Of a DNA stretch of 43,047 nt, positions 18,184-28,122 are shown one piece after another. The position numbers and the translations under genes were made by a program. Numbering within the stretch: the stretch's first letter is position 1; each line of letters starts with the position of its first letter. The DNA is taken from NCBI GenBank assembly GCA_020852475.1, contig JADZAR010000159.1:1-43047 (forward strand), in the 5' to 3' direction. The notes below the pieces were generated by a model. That model did not search any database. It had not been told where the DNA came from and was given only the letters and a program-made list of their open reading frames with translations. Source of the stretch: Nitrosomonas sp. GTDB taxonomy: Bacteria; Pseudomonadota; Gammaproteobacteria; Burkholderiales; Nitrosomonadaceae.

Positions 18184-19287
18184 TCAGCGCATCATTGCCT
18201 TGCTTTTTGCCTCAATGGCGCGCACTGTTTTATAAAGCAGGTGCGGTAACAAGATATGCAGTGGCATGCGTATCAGATGACTGCGCAAGTAGAGTATCCA
18301 GCGCGCCAGCGCAGCCCGTTTCATCGGCCTGTCCGGGTGCTGTGGAAACAGGGCCAGCGGAACCAGCCGGTGCATTATCCTGCGTTTCAAGCTGCCGGGT
18401 TTTGCATGTAACTGATCCGCAACGCCTTCCGGCACAGGCGTCTTGAAAATCAGCTGACTGAAATAAAGACCGTAATACAGGATGCATCCCAGTTTCAGTT
18501 GATTGGCGCGATCAATGAGTAGCTTCCAGAAATCGTTATTCTGACGACTGAAAAAAAGCAGCAAGTCATGCAAATCCAGCAGATCGCGCAAATCGTCGGC
18601 CAATTCATTATTCTGAAAAAGATTCAGCGCGCAATGCAGCGTCATGTCGATCGGGCAGAGTAGTCTCACCTTGGCGAGCGATGTTGTCTGCGCATTTGCA
18701 AACAACAATCCGCTATCAATTTTTAACCGGCTGGTCAATGGTGCAAGGGTATGATGGATGTCGACCTCGGTTTCCCGTTCAGCGTGGATAAGCGGTGGAA
18801 TCTCATGACTCCAGACACGATAGTAGTGCTCGTCATATACTGAAATCTGACGATGCCGCCATCCCTTCACCTTGAGTAGTGATTCGATATCGGCCAGATC
18901 GTCAGCAGGAACCAGCAGGTCGAGATCAACCGACAGTCTGCCTTCGGCATAAGGCAAGCCAGTCAGTGCATAGGCAGCGCCTTTGAGCGCAACAATGGTG
19001 GTATCAAAATCCTCCAGCGCCCATAAAATTCTGTCCAGTTCCCACAGCGCCGATTGTCGTAGCTTGGTGGCCTGAATCAACGCGGATGTCAGCTGATTTG
19101 TCGTCCGTAGCGGCGCGCACGCCCAAAGGTCGTATTCTTTTACCAGCAAAGCCAGGCGTCCCAGCAGTTTTACGCGTCTCGCCAGCCGGATTAACAACTC
19201 CCATTCTGCATTCGTGTAATGCGCAAGGCATGCCGGGTTTGTCAGCGCTGCAAGCAGAATCTGATGATGGCGGTAGTCAGGATTCAT
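18184..19287 (-). CDS. Uncharacterised nucleotidyltransferase family protein (NTP_transf_5-like)
   Basis: TTIVALKGAAYALTGLPYAEGRLSVDLDLLVPADDLADIESLLKVKGW...VDIHHTL. Matches the KG(A/S)...R..D.DLLV pattern of this family. Confidence 0.85.
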   Translation of the reverse strand: MNPDYRHHQILLAALTNPACLAHYTNAEWELLIRLARRVKLLGRLALLVKEYDLWACAPLRTTNQLTSALIQATKLRQSALWELDRILWALEDFDTTIVALKGAAYALTGLPYAEGRLSVDLDLLVPADDLADIESLLKVKGWRHRQISVYDEHYYRVWSHEIPPLIHAERETEVDIHHTLAPLTSRLKIDSGLLFANAQTTSLAKVRLLCPIDMTLHCALNLFQNNELADDLRDLLDLHDLLLFFSRQNNDFWKLLIDRANQLKLGCILYYGLYFSQLIFKTPVPEGVADQLHAKPGSLKRRIMHRLVPLALFPQHPDRPMKRAALARWILYLRSHLIRMPLHILLPHLLYKTVRAIEAKSKAMMR

Positions 19288-20185
19288 CGGTCAACTGATG
19301 CAGTGCAGTGGTAACTTCATCCAAATCGGAATAGGTCAGCGTATAGCAATCGCACTGGGCAACCAGCTGCTCAACTGCGCGAAATCCGCTTGTACCAAGC
19401 ACTTCATAGTTGAAGGCGTTACTGGCCAGCAGCATGAACGCTTCGGCATCGGCAATGGGTTCCAGTTGTGTCGTTGCTTGTGCAATCCATTTGGGAAAAA
19501 TAATCCAGCGGGCTTTTGCTGTATTTTCAGACAAGCGCATGCTTTCCTCGGGCGGACGAACATGTGCGACAGTGCCTTTGTGTGTATTCGGTATCGACTG
19601 ACCGATTATGGCCTTCGGTAGAAGCTTGCGGATCACTGCGATGGATTCATTCTTCAGCGGCATCAGGCGAGGTATCGGATAAAAAACACCACGCCGGTAA
19701 TCCATTAATCCAAATTCGTCGGAAAATAGGCGGAATCCACGATGACACAATGCTGTGCACAGTGTGGTCTTGCCGCTGCCCGGCCAGGCCGGAAACAGGA
19801 TCGTCGCGCCTTTTTTTTCAACTACCGCGGAATGCAGCAATAAAAGATGATTGACGCGAACGGCTATCGCAAGATTGATTCCCCATTCCAGCACAGCCAG
19901 CGCCTGTTCTTCCGGAAAACTTTCAAAGGGAGATTGACCATCAATCAGAAAACGGACATTCAATCTCAATGGATTTCTGATTGAACGTTCGGTATTGATG
20001 CGTACATGAAACTCGATAATTTCGTCATGCACCAGCCGGTAGTGACTGTATAGCCCATAGAGCTGTTTGATGAGCGGCAGGTGTTGCGTGTTTATCCGCA
20101 CATTGAAAGGGCCCATCGCTACCTTGAGGCCCTGGTTCTGCAGCAGCATGCGGAATTCCTGAAATGGAACCTGATTGACCGTCAT
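19277..20185 (-). CDS. HprK-related kinase A
   Basis: P-loop FPAWPGSGKTTLCTALCHRGFRLFSDEFGLMD, MPLKNESIAVIRKLLPKA, KGTVAHVRPPEESM, typical of the HPr kinase-related A family. Confidence 0.88.
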   Translation of the reverse strand: MTVNQVPFQEFRMLLQNQGLKVAMGPFNVRINTQHLPLIKQLYGLYSHYRLVHDEIIEFHVRINTERSIRNPLRLNVRFLIDGQSPFESFPEEQALAVLEWGINLAIAVRVNHLLLLHSAVVEKKGATILFPAWPGSGKTTLCTALCHRGFRLFSDEFGLMDYRRGVFYPIPRLMPLKNESIAVIRKLLPKAIIGQSIPNTHKGTVAHVRPPEESMRLSENTAKARWIIFPKWIAQATTQLEPIADAEAFMLLASNAFNYEVLGTSGFRAVEQLVAQCDCYTLTYSDLDEVTTALHQLTDES

Positions 20186-20196
20186 GCTTTGAATCG

Positions 20197-20472
20197 CTAA
20201 CTTTCCTTTTTAATTAAACCCAATGCATCAAAATGATAGAGTATTTTTTCAATATTGTCTTGAAAGTTTTTATCCGGCGCCTGTCCGGATTGCCTGCTCA
20301 GATAGTCACAGATTTCCTCGGTTGAAGCCGGGCGCTGGCTTAAAAAAGACAGCATATCCATACTTGTCTGATTAAAAAAATGCGTCTTTCCGGAATCGGG
20401 CTGAAACACCGTATATTCATCATTCCAATTCGCAACCAGCAGCATGCGAAAATTATTCGATAGCCAGCGCAT
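20197..20472 (-). CDS. PqqD-family peptide-chaperone-like protein of the HPr-rel-A type
   Basis: 91 aa: YTVFQPDSGKTHFFNQTSMDMLSFLSQRPASTEEICDYLS...HFDALGLIKKES, a PqqD/RRE-like fold. Directly upstream of the HprK-related kinase. Confidence 0.8.
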   Translation of the reverse strand: MRWLSNNFRMLLVANWNDEYTVFQPDSGKTHFFNQTSMDMLSFLSQRPASTEEICDYLSRQSGQAPDKNFQDNIEKILYHFDALGLIKKES

Positions 20473-20508
20473 TGAGTGTGCGAATTCTTTCTGAGGCTTT
20501 AATTTGTA

Positions 20509-20988
20509 TCACAGTATCATCAGATTATCGAAAGCACTTGTCTTGGCCGCAATAGAGGTAAAAGCCGCTCCCGAAATCATGATGCCGCCAAGCATATGAC
20601 AATTTTCCAATTGTTCATTTTTTTTTGCCAGGATTGTTGCGGGATCATCGGTAAGCGGATGTATCGGCGGATTGGTAATCAGGGTATACCCCGGCGTATC
20701 GCCCAGATCATACGCGCCGCTATCCAGTTTCTCCTTCGGCAGCACACAAAGCAATTGAGGGCCATTGCCCATATTGACAAAGACAGCTTCGGTGATCGAA
20801 GCGGCTTCTCCGGTAATATTGCTGGTACGCGCCAAAGCTGCGCCACTGTATAACGTCATAACGACAGGAAGTGCAGCGCCGCCTTTTAGCAGCATTCTTC
20901 TTTTCTGTTTTTTCGCGCTGCTTTGTTGACACATTTTTTGCGCGGACGCTGAATGATTGTTTTGTTCGAATAATTTATCTTTATCCAT
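20509..20988 (-). CDS. Small exported protein with Tat-like signal; possible client of the HPr-rel-A system
   Basis: KKQKRRMLLKGGAALPVVMTLYSGAALA: RRxxLK followed by a hydrophobic stretch and an A-x-A-type site. First gene of the operon. Confidence 0.65.
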   Translation of the reverse strand: MDKDKLFEQNNHSASAQKMCQQSSAKKQKRRMLLKGGAALPVVMTLYSGAALARTSNITGEAASITEAVFVNMGNGPQLLCVLPKEKLDSGAYDLGDTPGYTLITNPPIHPLTDDPATILAKKNEQLENCHMLGGIMISGAAFTSIAAKTSAFDNLMIL

Positions 20989-21316
20989 ACGACTTAATCT
21001 CTTCTGTTAAAAGCGCTAACTAAAAATTTTTGCTGCTGTTTTTTCAACGGCAGATCAAAGGCAACATGACTATTCAATCATCATAAAAAAATGTGGAACC
21101 CAATTTAACACGCACGCTGGACACCTATTGCGCGAAAAATGCACAGACTGTCCTTATTTAATATACAAGCAATTTTCGGGCCAGTTTTGATAAAAAATTA
21201 TATCTCTTTGAAAATAAGAATATTTAAATATTGTCTTGCCCGTTCATGAAGAATCAGGGTTTGAGGTGTAAAAAAAATCGACACCTTTCTTGATCCCACG
21301 AATAGAAATCCGCGCA

Positions 21317-24300
21317 TTATTTCTGCTTTTCATTCTTTTTCATTCCACTGGCAATCTGGTACAACACCGGAAGAACCAGCATGGTCAGCGCGGTAGAAGT
21401 CAGGATACCGCCGATGACGACCGTCGCCAATGGTCGCTGAACTTCAGCGCCTATACTGACAGCCAGCGCCATGGGTACAAACCCGATCGCGTCAGTCAGG
21501 CCGGTCATTAAAACAGGCCGAAGCCGCGTTAGTGCACCCGTTTTGACAGCGTCTTCCAGCGTGTAATTTTGTTCGCGCAGATTGCGGATGAATGTTAACA
21601 GCACCAGACCATTCAGTACAGCGATGCCTGACAGCGCGATAAAACCGATTGCCGCAGAAATGGAGAACGGTATATCCCGTAACCAGAGCGCCAGAATTCC
21701 GCCGGAAAGCGCAAAAGGCACCCCGGTAAAAACCAGCAAGCCATCGCGTAAATTGCCGAACATCAAATACAGCAGCATAAAAATCAAACCCAGCGCAACC
21801 GGCACGACAATGACCAGACGTTCCGTCGCGGAAACCAGCTGTTCATACTGTCCTCCCCAGGCGATCCAGTAACCGGGCGGAATCTGCACTTCGCTGGCGA
21901 TACGTGACTGCGCCTCGTGCACGAATGAACCCAGATCGCTGCCGCGCACATTGGCGCTGATAACAACCCTGCGTTTACCGTTTTCGCGGCTGATCTGATT
22001 TGGGCCTTCAATCACATCGAAAGTCACAACATCGCCCAGCGTCAGATAAGCCGCAGGGGGAGCGGCTGCATTGGGTTGTACATTCAAGACCGCATTCGGT
22101 AGCTGAATAGGCAGCCGTTTCAATGCATCGATATTCCCGCGCAATGGTTCCGGTAGACGAACAACCAGATTAAAACGACGGTCGCCTTCGTAAATCAGGC
22201 CGGTAGGCAATCCTCCGACTGCAATCGCGATAACATTTTGAACATCTGCAACATTCAATCCGTAACGCGCCATTTTAGCGCGGTCCATTCGAATGGACAG
22301 CATCGGCAGGCCGGTCAGCTGCTCAATTTTCGTATCCGCAGCGCCGGGGATGGTTTCGATCACTGAAAGAATCCTGTCGCCGACATCATGCAGCACATCC
22401 ATGTTGTCGCCAAAAACCTTGATCGCGACATCGGCGCGCACACCCGATATCAATTCGTTAAAACGCATTTGTATCGGCTGCGTGAATTCATAATTATTGC
22501 CCGGCACAGTGTTGACCGCCCGCTCCATGGCGGCGATCAGTTCGGCCTTAGTTTTATAAGACCCTTCCCATGCATCCTGATCCTTCAGAATGATAAAAAT
22601 ATCGGCGACGCTGGGCGGCATCGGATCGGTTGCGATTTCCGCTGTACCAATCTTGGAAAACACGCGTTCAACTTCCGCAAAGGTTTTGATTTTTTCTTCA
22701 AGCTCGTTTTGCATCTCGATGGCCGTGGTCAGACTGGTGCCGGGAATACGGATCGCATGCAGCGCAATATCGCCTTCATTCAGACTCGGTACAAACTCGC
22801 TGCCCAGCCGGGTCGCTAGCAATCCGGAAAGCACCATGACCGTAACCGCCAGCGTAATCGTTAATGCCTTGTTGCGCAGCACCCAGTTCAGCATGGGCAG
22901 GTAGAGCCGCTTGGAAAACACAACCACCTTGCTTTCCTTGTCCTGGATATCACCGCTCAGGAAAAGCGCCACCGCCGCGGGAACAAAGGTGATCGAGAGA
23001 ATAATGGCGCCAACCAGCGCAGTCACCACGGTAAAGGCCATCGGATGAAACATTTTGCCTTCGACGCCGGTAAGTGCAAAAATCGGAATATAAACAATCA
23101 TGATGATCAACTGTCCGAAGAGCAGTGCTCTGCGCGTTTCCTTGCTGGCCGAAAAGACAACCGACAGCCGCTCGGACAGCGTCAGACGCCTGCCGAGCCG
23201 CGCTTGTTCCTGCGCCAGATGACGGATGCAGTTCTCAATAATGACGATGGCGCCGTCAACGATAATACCGAAGTCCAGCGCACCGAGACTCATTAAATTA
23301 GCGCTGACATCATTGGCGACCATGCCGGTCAAGGTAAATAACATGGACAGCGGAATCACCAGCGCGGTAATCAGCGCCGCGCGCAAATTGCCGAGAAACA
23401 GAAACAGCACCACAATAACCAGAATTGCGCCCTCGGTCAGATTGGATGCGACCGTTTGTATGGTTTTGTCGACCAGCGTCGTGCGGTTGTAAACCGGCGT
23501 CGCAACAATGCCCTCAGGCAGGTTGCGATTAATTTCGTCGAGCTTTGCCGCCGCAGCCTTTGAAACAATCTGGCTGTTTTCACCGATCAGCATGTGCGCC
23601 GTTCCCAATACAACTTCCCGGCCGTTTTGCGTCGCGGCGCCATTGCGCAATTCCTTGCCGATAATAACTTCGGCCACGTCCTTGATGCGTATCGGAATAC
23701 CTTGCCGGCTGCCAAGAATAATTTCACCGATTTCCGTCAGATTGGCGACCTGACCGGGAACCCTGACAAGATATTGTTCGCCGCTTCTTTCAATATAACC
23801 CGCGCCGACGTTCAGATTGTTAAGTGACAATGCCGTCACGACATCCTGCAGCGTCAAGCCCATCGAAATCAGCTTTTCCGGATAGGGCGTTACATGAAAC
23901 TGCTTGACATAGCCACCAACTGAGTTGACTTCGGTCACGCCGCGAACAGTCAATAATTGCGGACGGATAATCCAGTCCTGAATCTCGCGCAGATCCGTGG
24001 TTGTATAAGCTGTGCCATCCGGTTTTCTGGCGTCTGCCCGGGCATCGACCGTCCACATGAAAATCTCGCCCAGTCCGGTGGAAATTGGCCCCATGCGCGG
24101 CTCGATTCCAGTCGGCAGGCGATTTCTGGCTTCCTGTAGACGCTGACTGACCAGCTGACGGGCGAAGTAAATATCGGTGCCGTCTTTGAAAACAACGGTA
24201 ACCTGCGACAGGCCGTACCGTGAAAGCGATCGCGTGTAATCGAGATGCGGCAGCCCCATCATGATCATTTCGATCGGAAAAGTCAGTCGCTGCTCGGTTT

Positions 24301-24478
24301 CCAGTGGCGAATAGCCCGGCGCTTCGGTATTGATCTGCACCTGAACATTGGTAATATCCGGTACTGCGTCAATCGGTACTTTCTGGTAACTGTAAATACC
24401 CAGCAAAGCCATCGCCAGCACCGCCACCATGACCAGGCCACGGTGATCTATAGAAATCTGTAAAATACGTTCAAACAA
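21317..24478 (-). CDS. czcA: CzcA/CusA-type heavy-metal RND efflux pump
   Basis: 1053 aa. SLGALDFGIIVDGAIVIIENCIRHL is the CzcA-type TM4 motif. Full-length RND. Confidence 0.92.
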   Translation of the reverse strand: MFERILQISIDHRGLVMVAVLAMALLGIYSYQKVPIDAVPDITNVQVQINTEAPGYSPLETEQRLTFPIEMIMMGLPHLDYTRSLSRYGLSQVTVVFKDGTDIYFARQLVSQRLQEARNRLPTGIEPRMGPISTGLGEIFMWTVDARADARKPDGTAYTTTDLREIQDWIIRPQLLTVRGVTEVNSVGGYVKQFHVTPYPEKLISMGLTLQDVVTALSLNNLNVGAGYIERSGEQYLVRVPGQVANLTEIGEIILGSRQGIPIRIKDVAEVIIGKELRNGAATQNGREVVLGTAHMLIGENSQIVSKAAAAKLDEINRNLPEGIVATPVYNRTTLVDKTIQTVASNLTEGAILVIVVLFLFLGNLRAALITALVIPLSMLFTLTGMVANDVSANLMSLGALDFGIIVDGAIVIIENCIRHLAQEQARLGRRLTLSERLSVVFSASKETRRALLFGQLIIMIVYIPIFALTGVEGKMFHPMAFTVVTALVGAIILSITFVPAAVALFLSGDIQDKESKVVVFSKRLYLPMLNWVLRNKALTITLAVTVMVLSGLLATRLGSEFVPSLNEGDIALHAIRIPGTSLTTAIEMQNELEEKIKTFAEVERVFSKIGTAEIATDPMPPSVADIFIILKDQDAWEGSYKTKAELIAAMERAVNTVPGNNYEFTQPIQMRFNELISGVRADVAIKVFGDNMDVLHDVGDRILSVIETIPGAADTKIEQLTGLPMLSIRMDRAKMARYGLNVADVQNVIAIAVGGLPTGLIYEGDRRFNLVVRLPEPLRGNIDALKRLPIQLPNAVLNVQPNAAAPPAAYLTLGDVVTFDVIEGPNQISRENGKRRVVISANVRGSDLGSFVHEAQSRIASEVQIPPGYWIAWGGQYEQLVSATERLVIVVPVALGLIFMLLYLMFGNLRDGLLVFTGVPFALSGGILALWLRDIPFSISAAIGFIALSGIAVLNGLVLLTFIRNLREQNYTLEDAVKTGALTRLRPVLMTGLTDAIGFVPMALAVSIGAEVQRPLATVVIGGILTSTALTMLVLPVLYQIASGMKKNEKQK

Positions 24479-24552
24479 AGTCTTGCTCCGTTATCCGATG
24501 GATTGATGTTTTTCTGTATATTGCGCCGGGTAGGCGGCAAACCGAATGCATT

Positions 24553-26058
24553 TCAGTGGTCGTGCTCGGCGCCCGCTTTGCCCAGTTCGGCCTTGAGCGC
24601 AAAGCTGTTGCCCGCTGCATAGCGCTCGTCCGGAAGCAATCCATTCAGCACTTCAACCAGCTCACCATCATTGCGGCCCAGTTCAACCGGGCGCGCTTCA
24701 AAATAATCACCATAACGGCCAAAAACGACTGTCCAATCGAAAAGAGTCTGCAAGGCATCCATGCGGACAGCCAGCGGCACTTCGATTTCTTCTGTAACCA
24801 CAAAACCATTGACAAACATGCCATCGCGCCACAGGCCTGTTGCGTTATCCAAAATGATACGCGCCATCGCCGTGCGGGTCTGCGGATCAAGCATCGCAGA
24901 AATAAAGGTAATTTTACCCGTGCCTTCAATTCTGGCCGCCGTGGATTTTACGTTAACCCGCTGACCGATTTTTACCGTGTCCAGATCCTTGGGATAAACA
25001 TTCAGGTCGGCATACATGGTGGAAGTGTCAACGACGGTAAAGATAGGATCGTCTTCCCTGAAAACCTGTCCACGTGCAATGGCTCGGGTTGTAATCAAGC
25101 CGGCAATTGGCGAGCGAATTTCATAGTGTGTCAGATTTTTTAACAGTTTGACTTTTTCGGGTTCCTCGCCAATGGCGCGCAATCTTGCGGCGGCAAGATC
25201 CAGCGCAATCTCGGCTTCACTGAGCAGTTGCTGTGTAGCCAGGTATTCCTGCTTGGCAGTGATTTTTTCTTCCCAGAGCTGCTTTTCACGCTGAAAATTG
25301 ACTTTCGCCAGACCCAGTCTTTTTTCCGCGGCGAGGTACTGGCTGCGTAAATCGGCCAGCAACTGACTCAGAAAAACCGCCAGAACTTCGCCTTTTTCAA
25401 CTTTCTCACCCACATCACGAGGAACTTCAATGGCAATACCGGTCGCCCGGGGCACAACCGGAACGATATTGAGCCTGTTGAAAGTGACGATACCGGGTAA
25501 CTGAATTTTTGGACGAATAATGGCAGCGCCTGCGGCCTTGATTTCGATTCCGGCTCTGGCGAGTGTTTCATCGTTCATTTCAATGCGCGCTTCAACCTGA
25601 TCGTAGCCCCAGTGAAACACTTTATTTTTCCATTCGGCGGCAATGGCCACTTCAAAGGAGTGTGGCTCTTCCACAATCTGATCGCCGAGCAGATAATCAC
25701 CCACCGGTTTGAATGAAAACAACTGCGCGGATCGTCCCAATCGTGACAGCGTAATGGCTAGTTTGGCCTCATGCGGCGGTACCGGTTTATTTTTTTCATA
25801 AAGATAGACACGGAATTGGGGTTCAACACCTTTTTCATAAATGGTGACCTCCACACTGAAATCATCCGTGGTAAAAATTCTGCCACCTTTTGGGCCGACC
25901 GCCTCTTCCCGGCTTGAATCGGCTGCTAAGTTTGAATCGCCGCTGTTACTGGCTTCTTCTGAAACAGTCTTTTTTTCCATGTTAAGAATGACTGTTCCCA
26001 GTATGACACCGACAATTATTACGATAAAAATCGGTTTAAGATTGGTTTCGCTCACCAT
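24553..26058 (-). CDS. czcB: RND periplasmic adaptor (membrane fusion protein), CzcB-like
   Basis: N-terminal TM, lipoyl/hairpin region (IVPVVPRATGIAIEVPRDVGEKVEKGEVLAVF), HDH C-terminus. Confidence 0.9.
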   Translation of the reverse strand: MVSETNLKPIFIVIIVGVILGTVILNMEKKTVSEEASNSGDSNLAADSSREEAVGPKGGRIFTTDDFSVEVTIYEKGVEPQFRVYLYEKNKPVPPHEAKLAITLSRLGRSAQLFSFKPVGDYLLGDQIVEEPHSFEVAIAAEWKNKVFHWGYDQVEARIEMNDETLARAGIEIKAAGAAIIRPKIQLPGIVTFNRLNIVPVVPRATGIAIEVPRDVGEKVEKGEVLAVFLSQLLADLRSQYLAAEKRLGLAKVNFQREKQLWEEKITAKQEYLATQQLLSEAEIALDLAAARLRAIGEEPEKVKLLKNLTHYEIRSPIAGLITTRAIARGQVFREDDPIFTVVDTSTMYADLNVYPKDLDTVKIGQRVNVKSTAARIEGTGKITFISAMLDPQTRTAMARIILDNATGLWRDGMFVNGFVVTEEIEVPLAVRMDALQTLFDWTVVFGRYGDYFEARPVELGRNDGELVEVLNGLLPDERYAAGNSFALKAELGKAGAEHDH

Positions 26059-26114
26059 GCACTCCTACCATTTTTGTATTGGAAAGGCAGGTTTTTACTC
26101 TGCCGAATGAATTT

Positions 26115-27533
26115 TCAGCGCTTGTCATCGACCTGTTCCATAGGGCCGGCAATTAAACGCTCGACTTCGTTGATCAGCCGCTGGTAATTGGCCAGAGCCT
26201 GAAGATACAACGTTTGGTTTTGAAATAATGTTCGCTGCGCATCGAGCAACTCCAGAAAACCGAATCGACCCAATTCATAGCCGCGGCTGGCCATTCTGAA
26301 GGTTTCCTTTGCGCCGGGAAGAATTTCGTCGCGCAGTTTGCCGATTTGCGCGTCTGCCGCGATTAGCGATTCATACGCCTGCGTCAGCAGCGCTTTCAAT
26401 TGCAGATCGGTTGCCGCCTGTTCGTCGATGGCCCGGTTGATACGCTGCTGCGCGGCAATCAGATTACCCTGATTGCGATCAAATAACGGCAAGGGGATTG
26501 AGATGCCAACCAGCGCGGTGGTGTCATGGGCAATATCATGTCCATAACGCCTGATCCCCGCATTGACGGTAACATCAGGAATTCGGCGGGCCTTTTCCAG
26601 CGTGAATAGTGCCTGCCGCTGCTCAAGATTTTTCAGGCTGCGCAGCGCCAGGGGATTTTGCTGCAAACGGGTTTCCAGTTCGTCCAGTTCAGGTATCGCT
26701 ACAAATGTTTCCAGTTCACCGGTGACATTCGAAAAAACCGGATTATGGCTCCCCCATAGCAGGGCGAGTTGTCGGCGAAACGAAATCAGGTTGCGCTGCG
26801 CCTGCTCCACTTCGATATTCGCAGTGGCAAGCGCAACGCGCGCCCTTGTTTCTTCAATTGGCGGCGCTTTGCCTGCCATGACGCGTTTTTCCGCCGCATC
26901 CACCACCTTTTGCGCGAGATCCTGACCCACCAGTGCAAGCTTCAGCCGCTCCTGTCCCGCCAGAACATCCAGAAACACGTTGGCCACACGGGCAATCAGG
27001 TCCAGTCGCCGGGCGGCGTAGTCCTGTTCAGCGGTTTCCTGCCCCAAAGCAGCGGCGCGCGTGCGCGCGGAGCGCTTGCCGCCGGTTTCAAATAACTGAC
27101 TGATACGTATCGAATCAAATCGCGCCCCCGGACTATTTGATCGGGAACTGATATCTTCGGCATCGTACTGCATGACAGGATTGGGTAATAATCCAGCCTG
27201 TATCGTTAATCCATGCAAGGCCCGAATTTCCTTGTCGAATGCCGCTAGTTCGGGGTTGTGCCGCAGCGTCAGCTGCGCAGCGGTCTGCAACGTCAATTCG
27301 ACTTCTTCAACAGGCAATACTTCGACAGCATCCCCATCCTGAGACAGAGTAATACTCGCAATATCCTTTTTCGTCATGCGCTCAGCCTGCAAATCAGTAG
27401 CCACAGAGAACATGAGCAGCAGGCAGAACATCGCGCCCGGACGATAAATCTTCAGTCCCGGCGCAGACTTCAATCCAATTAAATTCATGTGAGAATCCTT
27501 GTGGGATTCGTGCAAATGCACAGAATGATACAT
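26115..27533 (-). CDS. czcC: Outer-membrane efflux protein, CzcC/TolC-like
   Basis: LTLQTAAQLTLRHNPELAAFDKEIRALHG...GISIPLPLFDRNQGNLIAAQQRINRA, typical OEP repeats. The start may be the internal ATG at 27488. Confidence 0.9.
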   Translation of the reverse strand: MYHSVHLHESHKDSHMNLIGLKSAPGLKIYRPGAMFCLLLMFSVATDLQAERMTKKDIASITLSQDGDAVEVLPVEEVELTLQTAAQLTLRHNPELAAFDKEIRALHGLTIQAGLLPNPVMQYDAEDISSRSNSPGARFDSIRISQLFETGGKRSARTRAAALGQETAEQDYAARRLDLIARVANVFLDVLAGQERLKLALVGQDLAQKVVDAAEKRVMAGKAPPIEETRARVALATANIEVEQAQRNLISFRRQLALLWGSHNPVFSNVTGELETFVAIPELDELETRLQQNPLALRSLKNLEQRQALFTLEKARRIPDVTVNAGIRRYGHDIAHDTTALVGISIPLPLFDRNQGNLIAAQQRINRAIDEQAATDLQLKALLTQAYESLIAADAQIGKLRDEILPGAKETFRMASRGYELGRFGFLELLDAQRTLFQNQTLYLQALANYQRLINEVERLIAGPMEQVDDKR

Positions 27534-27633
27534 AGAGAATCAGCGCATCCGGCGAATCCGGTCAATAACAAACAATTCAATCCGACGCGGAGGGGCTATA
27601 CATGCCGTGCGTCAAATGTCGGCTGTTTTTGAG

Positions 27634-28005
27634 CTATGCTGCGTGAATACGCGGAGGATGATATGGCGACTCCGGAATCAAATCCGGTAAAAAAAGGGCT
27701 CTATGCGGTGCCAGTGTTTCTTTGCCTGCCAATGGCGGCACCAAGGCGATACGCAGGAAATAAAAAGGCTGGTATTGACCGGCTGCATGCAGACATAAAT
27801 GCGCTGCCGCATCAAGTTCGGCATTATCCATAATGACGCTATCACGATGTGCATCCAGGTGCATTTCAGGATTGGCAGAAAGCGATTGGCGAACATGATC
27901 CAGTTCGTGCGCAAAAACTTCCGGCTGAAATGAGATGCCTATTCCGTTCGTCAACATGACGGTAACCAGAATAAATATCATGGAAGAAGCGGAAAATTTT
28001 CTCAT
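27634..28005 (-). CDS. Small His-rich exported protein, CzcI-like candidate
   Basis: N-terminal signal-like hydrophobic segment, then HELDH, HLDAH and HLCLHA. Upstream of czcCBA on the same strand. Confidence 0.55.
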   Translation of the reverse strand: MRKFSASSMIFILVTVMLTNGIGISFQPEVFAHELDHVRQSLSANPEMHLDAHRDSVIMDNAELDAAAHLCLHAAGQYQPFYFLRIALVPPLAGKETLAPHRALFLPDLIPESPYHPPRIHAA

Positions 28006-28122
28006 CTCAGTGATGACGGCATCATTTTTACGAGGATAGCTTTGACGACTCGAACTTAAGTGGACATGATCTTTTCACATTATTGTATTTTTTGCAATGT
28101 GCAATTACTCGGTTGTTTCAGG

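Noticed and set aside
21245-21290. GGTGT-A8-TCG-ACACC hairpin downstream of czcA
   Set aside because: It has only a 5-bp stem and no convincing T tract on the minus strand, so it is too weak to call a terminator.
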